NCBI GenBank assembly: GCA_965661005.1
Contig: CBFICB010000007.1
Span: forward strand, 62,001 to 126,000
Origin: UBA5109 sp965661005
GTDB lineage: Bacteria > Pseudomonadota > Gammaproteobacteria > Pseudomonadales > Pseudohongiellaceae
DNA length: 64,000 nt
Reading direction: 5' to 3'
The position numbers and the translations under genes were made by a program. Positions 43,511 to 52,642 of this stretch are shown here, piece after piece. Each line of letters begins with the position of its first letter. Within the stretch, counting starts at the first letter, position 1. The notes beneath the pieces were generated by a model. The model searched no databases and was not told where the DNA came from. It saw only the letters and a program-made list of their open reading frames with translations.

Positions 43511-43885
43511 ATGATTAATAATTTGCTAAAAATTGGCGCGCTGGTGGTAACTGGACGATTTTTAAAGCCTCGATTAAAAGGTTTGATAGCACTAATTATT
43601 TTTTGGTTACTTGTTCGCTGGTTACATGCTGAGTACATCAGTTATGTGGAGTTATCGACTGACACCAGTTTTTTATGGCAGGCTTCATTGCTTAAGATAG
43701 TTCTCTATGTGTTTGGCTTTGTCGTTTACTTTTTCAGTGTAGAAAGACTTTTGTTGCTTCAAGGTAAAATTGCTCAAGAAGAAAAATTAATAAAAACTCA
43801 TATTGAAGGCGATGATGATGGCTTTAATTTCTTGCGAGAAAAGAAAAAACTTCAAAGTAAATCTGATCAGTTGTTACATAAATAA
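43511..43885 (+). CDS. Conserved hypothetical membrane protein
   Basis: 124 residues with helices LKGLIALIIFWLLVRWLHAE and LLKIVLYVFGFVVYFFSVER, then a charged coiled-coil-like C-terminus (KIAQEEKLIKTHIEGDDDGF). Function unknown. Member of a small-protein group leading to the DUF6164-like gene. Confidence 0.6.
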   Translation: MINNLLKIGALVVTGRFLKPRLKGLIALIIFWLLVRWLHAEYISYVELSTDTSFLWQASLLKIVLYVFGFVVYFFSVERLLLLQGKIAQEEKLIKTHIEGDDDGFNFLREKKKLQSKSDQLLHK

Positions 43886-43933
43886 AGCCCATCGGTCTTT
43901 ATAGTTTATTAAGCTTCCTGTACCTTCCATTTC

Positions 43934-44296
43934 ATGGCTAAACAATTGTTAAAGCTGCGCAATATTCCTGCAGATGAGCTTGCCGAAATATATGAATTAC
44001 TGGAGTCTCACGATATAGAATTCTATGAGACAAGTGCCGGTATTTGGGGGATTTCCATGCCAGCATTATGGTTGACGAATGAGGCAGACTATCCCGAGGT
44101 TAGAGCGATGTTGGATGCCTATAGTATGGAAAGGTACCAACGTGTTCGAAAAGAATATGAATATCTGAAGCAGTCTGAGAAAGCGCGAACATTTATTGAT
44201 ATAGCTAAAGAAAATCCGTTTAAAGTTTTGTTGTATTTAGCCATAGTATTTGTATTGGTGTACTTTTCTATTGCACCGTTTTTAAGCATGATGTGA
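43934..44296 (+). CDS. DUF6164-like membrane-anchored protein
   Basis: 120 residues. The soluble N-terminus LLKLRNIPADELAEIYELLE with IEFYETSAGIWGISMPALWL is a recognisable conserved block that looks like a small signal-transducing (GlnB-like DUF2007) fold. It is followed by a C-terminal helix (PFKVLLYLAIVFVLVYFSIA). Role unknown. Confidence 0.7.
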   Translation: MAKQLLKLRNIPADELAEIYELLESHDIEFYETSAGIWGISMPALWLTNEADYPEVRAMLDAYSMERYQRVRKEYEYLKQSEKARTFIDIAKENPFKVLLYLAIVFVLVYFSIAPFLSMM

Positions 44297-44348
44297 TTTA
44301 ATCCAGGAAAAATGGTTTCTATAAAAACATAGAGGAAATATTTTAAAT

Positions 44349-45365
44349 ATGTCAGATGCAATTATTAGCACTCAGGTATTAGGTTTGCATTGGGAAGTAT
44401 CAGACCCCTTTCTTTTTTGTGCTTTTCATAATGATAAATTCCCTAAAGGGAATGAAAATCTGGGGCCAGATGCCTCTCTGGGCGGCAGACCGATAGGTCA
44501 GGATTTTCAACTTAAGGATGGCTGGCGTATGTACCATGGGCAGCGAGTCGCAGGTTTTCCGGTGCACCCCCATAGAGGTTTTGAAACCGTTAGTATTGTG
44601 CCCGTCGGATTGGTAGATCATGCTGACTCAATGGGAGCTGCTGGTCGATATGGTAATGGTGATGTGCAATGGCTCACTACCGGTAAGGGCGTACAACATA
44701 GTGAAATGTTTCCTCTTGTAAACCAGGAAGAAGAAAATCCATTACTTTTTTTTCAAATATGGTTGAATTTACCAGCAGAAAGTAAAATGGCTAAACCGCA
44801 CTTCGCAATGTTCTGGGATAAAGAAATACCTGTTTATGAAACGCAGGACGATGCTGGAAATGATATTAAAATAAAGGTTGTTGCTGGAGAAATAGGTGGC
44901 GCGAAAGCTTTGGCGCCGCCCCCGGATTCCTGGGCGGCGAGACCTGAGAGCAAAGTTGCTATGTGGTTGATTGATCTGGCACCTGGGGCAAGCTGGGTTC
45001 TTCCTGCTGCAGAAGCAGGCTTGAATCGCAGATTATATTTTTATGATGGCAACAGCATACAGGCAGATAGTCATACTATTGCTGCAGGGACTGGAATACA
45101 TTTGAATTCAAATGTGGGATTCCCTATAAAAAATTCCGGAGAAAAAACCGCTCGTTTTTTACTGCTGCAAGGTAAACCCATTGGTGAGCCTGTTGCCCAA
45201 TATGGCCCCTTCGTGATGAACACGCGAAGTGAACTGGAGCAAGCTTTTGCTGACTATCAAAAAGATCAATTTGGTGGCTGGCCCTGGGAGCATCAGGATC
45301 AAGTTCATGGACGGAGAGGGCGCTTTGCCATTCATGAAGATGGTCGAGAAGAAGAGCCGGTTTAA
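44349..45365 (+). CDS. Pirin-family protein (bicupin)
   Basis: 338 residues. Metal-binding cupin motif FPVHPHRGFETVSIV and, further on, GKGVQHSEMFP supply the three His and one Glu ligands typical of pirins. GDVQWLTTG and LLFFQIWLNLP are also pirin blocks. Bacterial pirins include quercetin dioxygenases and pyruvate-dehydrogenase regulators; the role here is unknown. An AT-rich leader with GAGGAAA before the ATG. Followed 33 bp later by an MscS-type channel. Confidence 0.9.
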   Translation: MSDAIISTQVLGLHWEVSDPFLFCAFHNDKFPKGNENLGPDASLGGRPIGQDFQLKDGWRMYHGQRVAGFPVHPHRGFETVSIVPVGLVDHADSMGAAGRYGNGDVQWLTTGKGVQHSEMFPLVNQEEENPLLFFQIWLNLPAESKMAKPHFAMFWDKEIPVYETQDDAGNDIKIKVVAGEIGGAKALAPPPDSWAARPESKVAMWLIDLAPGASWVLPAAEAGLNRRLYFYDGNSIQADSHTIAAGTGIHLNSNVGFPIKNSGEKTARFLLLQGKPIGEPVAQYGPFVMNTRSELEQAFADYQKDQFGGWPWEHQDQVHGRRGRFAIHEDGREEEPV

Positions 45366-45398
45366 TACTTAATAAATCGAGATAATTAGAAGGTACTT

Positions 45399-46229
45399 AT
45401 GGCTGAAGAATTACAACAAGCACAAGAAATTTATGAACTGATCATGACCTATTTGGTGACTTACGGGTTCCAGGTGCTTGGCGCAATTATTATTTTACTC
45501 ATCGGCATATTTGTGGCGGGCAAAGTTGCCACTATGCTAAACAATTTCATGCTCGGCAAAAATATTGACATCACGCTGAGTAAATTTACCGCCAGCACAG
45601 TAAAAGCCATCATTATTGTTATGATTGCCATTATGGCGCTGGGGCAGTTGGGTATTAGCGTAACGCCTTTTGTTGCTGCTATTGGTGCCTTGTCATTAGG
45701 TGCCGGCCTTGCCTTACAAGGCTTGCTTTCTAATTATGGTGCTGGTCTTAGTATTATTGTGGCAAGACCCTTTGTGGTTGGAGATACGGTTATGCTGCAG
45801 GGGGTCAGTGGCGTCGTCAAGGAAATTAAATTGGCTTACACTATCTTGACCAATGAAGACGATATTATCATCACGATTCCGAACCGTCATATTGTTGGAG
45901 AAATTCTTCACAACTCCTATGCCAGTAGTATTCTGGAGCTGTCTATTGGAATAGCCTATCACTGCGATCCTGAGCAAGCCATTGCCATTATCGCTAAAGT
46001 ATTTGAGGGCATGAAAGGACTTGATCAAAATAAACAACCTCTTATCGGCATCCATAATTTTGGTGATAGCAGTATTAATATCGACATAAGATGTTGGGTA
46101 TTAACCACAGAATTATACGCGACTAAATATCGTATTAATCTTGCCGTGCATAAAGCATTGACAGATAACAATATTGACATTCCATTTCCGCAACGCGATG
46201 TTCATTTGATTCAGGAAAGTGTTTCCTGA
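45399..46229 (+). CDS. Small-conductance mechanosensitive channel (MscS family)
   Basis: 276 residues. Three N-terminal helices with the pore helix VTPFVAAIGALSLGAGLALQ followed by GLLSNYGAGLSIIVARPFVV, then the beta domain (GDTVMLQGVSGVVKEIKLAY and DIIITIPNRHIVGEIL). This matches E. coli MscS in length (286). Located in the inner membrane, it releases solutes during hypo-osmotic shock, a natural partner to osmolyte accumulation encoded elsewhere in the window. mobA follows after 6 bp. Confidence 0.94.
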   Translation: MAEELQQAQEIYELIMTYLVTYGFQVLGAIIILLIGIFVAGKVATMLNNFMLGKNIDITLSKFTASTVKAIIIVMIAIMALGQLGISVTPFVAAIGALSLGAGLALQGLLSNYGAGLSIIVARPFVVGDTVMLQGVSGVVKEIKLAYTILTNEDDIIITIPNRHIVGEILHNSYASSILELSIGIAYHCDPEQAIAIIAKVFEGMKGLDQNKQPLIGIHNFGDSSINIDIRCWVLTTELYATKYRINLAVHKALTDNNIDIPFPQRDVHLIQESVS

Positions 46230-46235
46230 ACCTCA

Positions 46236-46829
46236 GTGTTTTACTCGATTCTACTCGCTGGTGGCTTGTCTTCTCGTATGGGGGAGGATAAAGCCAAGCT
46301 TGAACTTTCAGGGCGCAGTCTACTGCAATCAGGATTAAATCTACTCAAAGAAATTGATAGTGAGCTTATCCTCTTAAGTGGGAAAGAAGGCTATTCTGAG
46401 TCGGTGCCAGATATTCTGGAGCACTGTGGTCCTCCAGGGGGGCTTTATGCCTGTCTGGAGTATCTTTCCGCACAGGATAAGCTGGATGGCTCGCCTATTT
46501 TAATTATTCCTGTCGATATGCCCAATTTAAGCCCTGAAGTACTAAAAGCCTTGCTGGCTATGCTGTCAGATCATGAGGGCTGTCATTTTGTAGGAGAAAT
46601 ATTTCCTTGTGTGCTGCGAGCCAGTGAAAAACTTCGACGACGTTTGCAGCAGTTATTCGACCAAAGTCATGAGCTTGGAGGTGAACGCTCCATGCGTGCC
46701 GTGCTGGAATATTGCAATAGCGTGCAGATATCCAAGGCTTCGTTCAAGGAGGATGTTTTTAGCAATATCAACACACCAGAAGATTATGCAAAAGCACTTT
46801 TGAATAAATCAGCAAGCCAACAAGCCTAA
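46236..46829 (+). CDS. mobA: Molybdenum cofactor guanylyltransferase
   Basis: 197 residues, GTG start 6 bp after the MscS stop. Nucleotide-binding loop SILLAGGLSSRMGEDKAKLE, then DILEHCGPPGGLYACLEYLS and IIPVDMPNLSPEVL, match MobA. It attaches GMP to molybdopterin to give the bis-MGD cofactor. A more general MobA-like NTP transferase is possible. No molybdoenzyme gene is in the window. Confidence 0.82.
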   Translation: MFYSILLAGGLSSRMGEDKAKLELSGRSLLQSGLNLLKEIDSELILLSGKEGYSESVPDILEHCGPPGGLYACLEYLSAQDKLDGSPILIIPVDMPNLSPEVLKALLAMLSDHEGCHFVGEIFPCVLRASEKLRRRLQQLFDQSHELGGERSMRAVLEYCNSVQISKASFKEDVFSNINTPEDYAKALLNKSASQQA

Positions 46830-46959
46830 GCTTTTTCCTTTCGCGATTCTTAATTAGGCTAAAAAAACATCTTCAGCCCTAGGCCAGGCTTTTTATTTAA
46901 AGGGACAATATCCCGAGTATACAAGTAAGCGCTGAATGCTGGCCTAGAGGGTAGATTAG

Positions 46960-46997
46960 TAATGCATTTATAGAATTTATTTTCTATAAATGCATTA
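46960..46997. repeat. Perfect 16-bp inverted repeat (AT-rich hairpin)
   Basis: TAATGCATTTATAGAA (46960-46975), loop TTTATT, TTCTATAAATGCATTA (46982-46997). All 16 pairs match. It sits between the convergent mobA and metallo-hydrolase genes, 20 bp from the latter's stop. There is no GC core or T-tract, so it is not a standard terminator. Confidence 0.9.
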
Positions 46998-47017
46998 AGT
47001 CTTCCTTAGATTAAAAA

Positions 47018-47959
47018 TTATTGTGGTGCCAGACCCTGTAATAAATGGGGTGGTAAGGTATTGGTTATTGCTTCTGGAACGCCTAGAGGTCCGGGGCCAA
47101 CAATGCCAAAACCCGGTCCTCTGGTCCACCACAGGAAAGTAGGAGCATAATCCGGAAAGCGCTCTGCCATTATGGGTGCAAAATCACGCAAAGGGACACC
47201 GGGTTGCGCGACTTCCTGGTAAACATCCATATAATCCATCGCTTCAGTTAAGACTTCAGTTCCGCCAAACGGCCCATGCCCGGGGTAAACTGTGCTCACG
47301 GGTGAAAAGACCTGAACCGACTCAAGTGCTCCTTTCCAGCTAGCAGGGTTATTTAAGTCAGCAAAATAAGGATGCATCTGAGCGAAGATGAGGTCTCCTG
47401 TGATCAATGCTTCTAATGCCGGTATATAAAAGACAGTAGCGTTCATTGTTTCTGCAGGTTGCAAATCCATAAACTGGATTTCATTTTCTTCCAGAAAAAT
47501 ATTATCACCAACCAGTAATTCAGGAATAACCGGTGTTATTGGTAGTTGTGAACCATAAAGTGGTTCCCAATGAACCCATTTGGATTGAAATTGTGTGGAA
47601 ATTTCGTCAATTACTGGTTGGCGGGCCAGAACCTGAACATTGGGGAAGGCTTCAACAATTGGTGCGAGGCCCATGTAATGATCTGGGTGGCCATGCGTCA
47701 ACAAGATGTGTGTTAGTTCTCGCCCACTATTGAGTAATCTTTCAGCCAGAATTTCACCATCAGCCAGTAACCAGGGGGAATCAATTTGAATGGCTTCATT
47801 TTCTCCCAATAGTGTAAAAGAGTTTTCACCTATACCACTAAATTGGCCCGTGTAAACTTCTAATTGAAGACCTTCGGGTTCTGCTGCGCATGCTGTCAGG
47901 TGGATAGAAATAAATACAATTAAGAAGGGGTAGGTTATTAGTTTTTTTAAAATGCTCAT
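47018..47959 (-). CDS. Metallo-beta-lactamase-fold hydrolase, lipoprotein
   Basis: 313 residues with a lipoprotein signal (FLIVFISIHLTACAAEPEG). Zinc site THGHPDHYMG (HxHxDH), then ALITGDLIFAQMHPYFADLN and VYPGHGPFGGTE complete the ligands. Secreted MBL-fold hydrolases include lactonases and other esterases; this sequence does not look like a true beta-lactamase. It follows the symporter gene by 72 bp on the same strand and may be co-transcribed. Confidence 0.85.
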   Translation of the reverse strand: MSILKKLITYPFLIVFISIHLTACAAEPEGLQLEVYTGQFSGIGENSFTLLGENEAIQIDSPWLLADGEILAERLLNSGRELTHILLTHGHPDHYMGLAPIVEAFPNVQVLARQPVIDEISTQFQSKWVHWEPLYGSQLPITPVIPELLVGDNIFLEENEIQFMDLQPAETMNATVFYIPALEALITGDLIFAQMHPYFADLNNPASWKGALESVQVFSPVSTVYPGHGPFGGTEVLTEAMDYMDVYQEVAQPGVPLRDFAPIMAERFPDYAPTFLWWTRGPGFGIVGPGPLGVPEAITNTLPPHLLQGLAPQ

Positions 47960-48031
47960 TTTATGATTACCTAGGTTTATGTTTATAGAAACTGTGATGT
48001 TTATTCGAGGCTTTGTCCAGGCCAGGCTTAA

Positions 48032-49705
48032 TTATCCTGGCACCCTAATATCTTCGACCATTGCTTGAACTGCTTGCGGAGGCTCAGCTGTGAAGTAGCA
48101 AACAACAAAGGCTGTGATGAAATTAAGTATAGTGCCGAGTGTACCAATCCCTTCAGGCGAAATACCTAGCCACCATCCTTCAGCATTGTCAGCAGCAGGA
48201 TTTATGAAAGTATAGTAAATAATATAACTTGCAGTGAAAATTATTCCAACCAGCATACCAGATATGGCGCCTTCTTTATTCATGCGTTTATAGAAAATGC
48301 CTAACACGATTGCCGGGAAAAATGATGAGCTCGCTAGGCCAAAGGCAAAAGCGACCACTTCGGCGACGAAACCGGGTGGATTGATACCAAAATAACCAGC
48401 GACGCAAACAGCAAAGAAAATGGCAATTCGAGCAGAGAGTAATTCTTTTTTTTCATTAATGTTGGGCATCAAGTTTGATTTTAATAAATCATGTGAAATG
48501 GCTGATGAAATAACCAGCAATAATCCTGCTGCTGTCGAAAGCGCCGCGGCCAACCCTCCAGCGGCAACGAGTGCAACTACCCAATTAGGTAATTGAGCAA
48601 TTTCTGGATTGGCTAATACGATAATATCCCTGTCGACAGTAAGTTCATTAGTTTCCGGGTCAGCAAGATACTGAATGAGTCCATCGTTATTTTTATCTTC
48701 AAAAACGATGAGGTTCGTGGCTTCCCAGGTTTTAAACCATTCAGGCATTTCGCTGTATTCAACATTGCTGACAGTATTAATTAAATTTGTCCTGGCAAAG
48801 GCCGCAATGGTCGGTGCAGTGGTATATAGAATAGCTATAAAGATGAGAGCGCAGAGTGCTGATTTACGAGCTGCTCTAACATTAGGCACCGTAAAAAAGC
48901 GGATAATGACATGGGGCAGGCCAGCGGTACCTAACATTAATGCCGCGGTAATAAAAAACACATCAAGTTTGCTGCGAATACTTTCGGTGTAGGCAGTAAA
49001 ACCTAATTCCTGATTCAAGCCATCGAGGCGATCCAGTAGATATCCACCACCATATTCCGGATTTAATTCAGATCCAAACCCCAAATGGGGAATCACATTT
49101 CCTGTCATTAACAAAGAGATAAAAATGGCCGGTACCATAAAGGCAAATATCAGCACGCAATATTGGGCGACTTGGGTGTAGGTTATGCCTTTCATGCCTC
49201 CCAAAACGGCATAGAAGAAAACGATAGTCATGCCTATTAAAACGCCGACATTAATATCAACTTCCAAAAAACGAGAAAAAACCACCCCTACTCCACGCAT
49301 TTGACCAGCAACATAGGTAAAGGAAACAAAGATTGCGCAAAGCAGTGCCACCATTCTGGCTGTTTGAGAGTAATACCGTTCACCAATAAAATCGGGCACG
49401 GTAAATTTACCAAAGTCTCGTAAATATGGAGCTATCAACATGGCCAATAAAACATAGCCCCCGGTCCAGCCCATGAGATAAACAGAGCCATCACGACCCA
49501 TGAATGAAATGATTCCAGCCATCGAGATAAATGAAGCGGCCGACATCCAGTCCGCGGCTGTGGCTAGCCCATTTGCAAGAGGGGGCACGTGTGCACCAGC
49601 GATATAAAAATCACTGGTTGAAGAGGCGCGAGACTTAATAGCAATGGTAATGTAAAGCAGGAAAGTGACGCCGACAAACAGATAAGTCATGATTTGTACG
49701 GACAT
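48032..49705 (-). CDS. Sodium:solute symporter (acetate/ActP-like, DUF4212-associated type)
   Basis: 557 residues, about 13 membrane segments. SSS family features: FYIAGAHVPPLANGLATAAD, WMSAASFISMAGIISFMG, GERYYSQTARMVALLCA, and AALSTAAGLLLVISSAISHD. Paired with a DUF4212 small subunit immediately upstream (6 bp), an arrangement typical of one SSS branch annotated as acetate or carboxylate symporters. A loop of about 60 residues between helices (KTWEATNLIVFEDKNNDGLI region) is also typical of that branch. Substrate unproven; short organic acids are likely. Confidence 0.9.
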   Translation of the reverse strand: MSVQIMTYLFVGVTFLLYITIAIKSRASSTSDFYIAGAHVPPLANGLATAADWMSAASFISMAGIISFMGRDGSVYLMGWTGGYVLLAMLIAPYLRDFGKFTVPDFIGERYYSQTARMVALLCAIFVSFTYVAGQMRGVGVVFSRFLEVDINVGVLIGMTIVFFYAVLGGMKGITYTQVAQYCVLIFAFMVPAIFISLLMTGNVIPHLGFGSELNPEYGGGYLLDRLDGLNQELGFTAYTESIRSKLDVFFITAALMLGTAGLPHVIIRFFTVPNVRAARKSALCALIFIAILYTTAPTIAAFARTNLINTVSNVEYSEMPEWFKTWEATNLIVFEDKNNDGLIQYLADPETNELTVDRDIIVLANPEIAQLPNWVVALVAAGGLAAALSTAAGLLLVISSAISHDLLKSNLMPNINEKKELLSARIAIFFAVCVAGYFGINPPGFVAEVVAFAFGLASSSFFPAIVLGIFYKRMNKEGAISGMLVGIIFTASYIIYYTFINPAADNAEGWWLGISPEGIGTLGTILNFITAFVVCYFTAEPPQAVQAMVEDIRVPG

Positions 49706-49711
49706 CTTTAG

Positions 49712-49978
49712 CTAGCTCTCATCGTCTAATTTATACTTTTTATCAAGTTTATCCATCGCTTTCAGATAGAGATAAACCAGGAGAACATAAATAAAGATAG
49801 ATCCCTGTTGAGAAATCCAGAAACCCAGTTTGAATCCGGCGAAACGGATGTTGTCGAGTTGGTCGACAAATACTATGCCCAACAAGAAGGAAACAATAAA
49901 CCAGATACTCATCAATATGCTGAGTATCTTTATATTTTCCTGCCAGTAACCGGGGGAGTCTTTTTCGCTATGCTTCAT
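49712..49978 (-). CDS. DUF4212 small membrane subunit of the symporter
   Basis: 88 residues with two helices (ILSILMSIWFIVSFLLGIVF and WISQQGSIFIYVLLVYLYLK) and the family block FAGFKLGFWISQQGSI. Starts 61 bp after the Usp stop and ends 6 bp before the symporter ATG, so it is the middle gene of a three-gene unit. It is thought to assist the SSS partner; exact role unknown. Confidence 0.92.
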   Translation of the reverse strand: MKHSEKDSPGYWQENIKILSILMSIWFIVSFLLGIVFVDQLDNIRFAGFKLGFWISQQGSIFIYVLLVYLYLKAMDKLDKKYKLDDES

Positions 49979-50038
49979 TTGCGCAATTATTATTCTTATC
50001 GCGGCTTAAAAGCAATCTTTTACGGGAACAAAATCTTA

Positions 50039-50845
50039 TCAGGAAATTGTTAAGACATCTTGCTTTACTTTTCTGAGAACTTTTTCAGAAGTATTACCGC
50101 GCATTAGAGCGGCAGCGCCTGTTCTATGCATGGTGCCGATTACTACCATGTCAGCATCGATCTCGTCAGCATAGCGAGAAATAACTTCAGCGGGGTCGTC
50201 TTCTTCTAGATGGACGTATTGGGTATCAAGACCGGTGAATTTAAGTAATTGTTCTCGATCCGGGTAATGCATGCTGTCTTTATAGGAATTGATGACATAA
50301 AGTTCTGCATTATAAAGGCCTGAAACCCTTCTGGCTGATTTAAGTATTTTTTCATTTAACTCTATATAGTCAGGGTTATCTGTTCTGATATTCATAGCTG
50401 CAAGAATAACTTTGCGTTGACTCCTAGATGTAGGTCTAACGATCGTGACAGGGCATGCTGATTTGCGCAATAAATCCCATTTAGAGTTAGAGAACATGCT
50501 GCGGCGTACCTTAGCATCGTAATCAGGAATAAAAATTACGTCCGGTTGAATACGATCGGCGCAAGTTAAAACCGCTTCTGACCATTCCATTGTCCAACAA
50601 AGCTCATAACTAAAGTCCAGGCCTGATTCAACAGCAGGTTTGATAAGTTCTTCCAGCCAGCTGTCCGGTCTATATAAACCCTGATTACGGGCTTTAAGGT
50701 CAGTATTGTCCACATCAGGACAGATGAATATATGCAATTTTGGTGGCACTTTTCTTGCTTTTAAAGTAACGAGAGCACGATCAAGAGCAGTATGGGTATC
50801 ATGAGATGGCTCAATAATGACGAGAATATATTCTTGGTCGCTCAA
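50039..50845 (-). CDS. Tandem-domain universal stress protein
   Basis: 268 residues, TTG start with GGGAGA upstream. Two Usp domains: the first ends SKWDLLRKSACPVTIVRP, the second carries the ATP-binding G-2x-G-9x-G-S/T type motif in GTMHRTGAAALMRGNTSEKV. First gene of the unit with DUF4212 and the symporter. The intact two-domain form contrasts with the truncated Usp at 2978-3556. Probably modulates stress or energy-limited survival; could also tune the symporter. Confidence 0.88.
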   Translation of the reverse strand: MSDQEYILVIIEPSHDTHTALDRALVTLKARKVPPKLHIFICPDVDNTDLKARNQGLYRPDSWLEELIKPAVESGLDFSYELCWTMEWSEAVLTCADRIQPDVIFIPDYDAKVRRSMFSNSKWDLLRKSACPVTIVRPTSRSQRKVILAAMNIRTDNPDYIELNEKILKSARRVSGLYNAELYVINSYKDSMHYPDREQLLKFTGLDTQYVHLEEDDPAEVISRYADEIDADMVVIGTMHRTGAAALMRGNTSEKVLRKVKQDVLTIS

Positions 50846-50958
50846 GTTTAATTAATCTCCCTTGTAATGTTTTGTTAATTTTTATTTTAAAGGGCTAATA
50901 ATACTAATTAGATTGAATCAATATGATCAATATCATATGAAACATAAAATATTAACTT

Positions 50959-51735
50959 TTAATTTGAATTCATAACTTTTAACAGTGGTTTAAAGCATTT
51001 TGCGTTAGCATATACCAATTTGTTGCTATCAAGGCAGTCCGGATTGCCCTGATGGTCGCTGATTAATCCACCAGCTTCTTGAACCAGTAAAATACCTGCA
51101 GCAATATCCCATTGTTTAATTCCTGACATCCAGCCTCCGTCGAGTCTGGCGCTCGCAACATAGGCCAGGTCAAGTGCAGCTGAGCCTGTAAAACGAAGGC
51201 CCGCTATTTTATCCTGTAATTTAGCTTGTAGTTCCAAAGCTAATGCATAGTGTTCACCTCTGGCATAGCTCATACTTATAACAGCGTCTTCAAGCTTGGC
51301 TTTTGTTCCAACCCGAATGCGGTTGTCATTCAGGCGAGAGCCCTCACCTCTGGTGGCAGTAAACTCGTCTTGTCGAATGGGGTCGAGAATCACGGCATGC
51401 TCAATCTTGTTATGCTTGATGCACGCCATTGAAATACAAAAATGTGGAAATCCGCGCATAAAATTTCGAGTGCCATCTATTGGGTCTACAATCCAGAGAG
51501 TATCTTTATCTTCACCTTCAATCAGCCCAGACTCTTCACCCAGAAAACCGTGCTCTGGGTGTGCCTTGGAAATTGCAGCTCTTAATAGCTCTTCTACTTC
51601 CTGATCAATGTTAGTGACATAATCGTTAACACCTTTTTCAAAGACCTTTATTCGGTCTAAGCGGTCAAAAGCCTGCACGATGACATCTGAGGCTTCTCGG
51701 GCGGCTCTAAGGGCTATATTTACTTTAGGGTGCAT
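50959..51735 (-). CDS. suhB: Inositol-1-monophosphatase family protein
   Basis: 258 residues. Li-sensitive phosphatase metal motifs: HGFLGEESGLIEG (Glu), WIVDPIDGTRNFMRGFPHFC and GIKQWDIAAGILLVQEAGG. In gammaproteobacteria the orthologue SuhB also acts with Nus factors in rRNA antitermination. Divergent from trmJ, the usual neighbour (suhB/trmJ next to iscR is the common arrangement), which supports the assignment. Confidence 0.93.
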   Translation of the reverse strand: MHPKVNIALRAAREASDVIVQAFDRLDRIKVFEKGVNDYVTNIDQEVEELLRAAISKAHPEHGFLGEESGLIEGEDKDTLWIVDPIDGTRNFMRGFPHFCISMACIKHNKIEHAVILDPIRQDEFTATRGEGSRLNDNRIRVGTKAKLEDAVISMSYARGEHYALALELQAKLQDKIAGLRFTGSAALDLAYVASARLDGGWMSGIKQWDIAAGILLVQEAGGLISDHQGNPDCLDSNKLVYANAKCFKPLLKVMNSN

Positions 51736-51802
51736 GCGGTTTTAAACCTTATCTGAAAGGGGGTGAAAATCGGGCGCTATAATATCAGAGCCTGCCTGTT
51801 TC

Positions 51803-51811
51803 TGCTAAGAT
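51803..51811 (+). promoter_or_regulatory. Extended -10 element of the trmJ promoter
   Basis: TGCTAAGAT is a TGN-type extended -10. It lies about 30 bp before the trmJ start and is followed by a GC-rich initiation region. No good -35 seen. The opposite strand shows TATTAT (51784-51779) as a candidate -10 for suhB. Confidence 0.4.
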
Positions 51812-51841
51812 GCGCGCTTTGAATTTTTGGGTCTAACTAAA

Positions 51842-52600
51842 TTGCACTTAAATAATATTCGTATTGTCCTGGTAAATACCTCTCATCCCGGAAATATAGG
51901 GGCTTCTGCCCGTGCCATGAAAAATATGGGGCTATCTAGACTTTATCTGGTTGCGCCGAAAGATTACCCATCCGGAGTGGCTATTGGCAGGGCGTCCTCG
52001 GCATTGGATATCCTCGACAATGCGGTGCTTTGTGAAGACTTAAAAGAAGCGATTGCTGATTGCAGCTTGGTGATTGGAACCAGCGCCCGATCCAGACGAA
52101 TACCCTGGCCTGTAGTAAACCCGGACAAGTGTGCAAAACTCATTCTTGAAGAAGGGCAGAAGCAGAATGTCGCGCTGGTTTTTGGTCGGGAAGATAGAGG
52201 TTTGAGTAATGAGGAATTGCAGCTTTGTCACTATCATGTACAGATTGCAGCAAATCCGGAATACAGTTCATTGAATCTAGCTGCTGCTGTCATGGTACTT
52301 AGCCATGAGATATATAAGCTCAGTCTACAGATGGAAAATGAAAATCAAGAAATTGAAGAAATTGAAGAGCAATGGGATAACGAACTAGCAACTGTCGCCG
52401 AAGTTGAGACCTATCTGGAACACCTGGAACAATTGATGATTCAGATCGACTTTCATGATCCTGAAAACCCACGTCATTTAATGCCAAGGTTGCGGCGTCT
52501 TTATAACCGCATACGTCCAGACAAAATGGAAATCAATATATTGCATGGCATTGTCTCGGAAACCCTTAGAATGCTTAACAAAAATAAACAAGATGATTAG
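51842..52600 (+). CDS. trmJ: tRNA (cytidine/uridine-2'-O-)-methyltransferase TrmJ
   Basis: 252 residues from the TTG at 51842, preferred because family members begin with L-NNIRIVLV almost at once and GGGT lies 9 nt upstream; an in-frame TTG at 51827 would add five residues. SpoU motifs: IVLVNTSHPGNIGASARAMK, LVFGREDRGLSNEELQLC and NPEYSSLNLAAAVMVLSHEI. It methylates the ribose of tRNA position 32. The C-terminal extension (HLMPRLRRLYNRIRPDKMEI) is the dimer region. Precedes iscR, the usual order. Confidence 0.94.
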   Translation: MHLNNIRIVLVNTSHPGNIGASARAMKNMGLSRLYLVAPKDYPSGVAIGRASSALDILDNAVLCEDLKEAIADCSLVIGTSARSRRIPWPVVNPDKCAKLILEEGQKQNVALVFGREDRGLSNEELQLCHYHVQIAANPEYSSLNLAAAVMVLSHEIYKLSLQMENENQEIEEIEEQWDNELATVAEVETYLEHLEQLMIQIDFHDPENPRHLMPRLRRLYNRIRPDKMEINILHGIVSETLRMLNKNKQDD

Positions 52601-52642
52601 CTTTAGTCTGGCGATATTGAGCTAAACCTGGCTCTTTACTGA

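Noticed and set aside
50880..50945. FNR-type site upstream of the tandem Usp gene
   Set aside because: TTGA and ATCAA half-sites occur, but none with the required four-base spacing.
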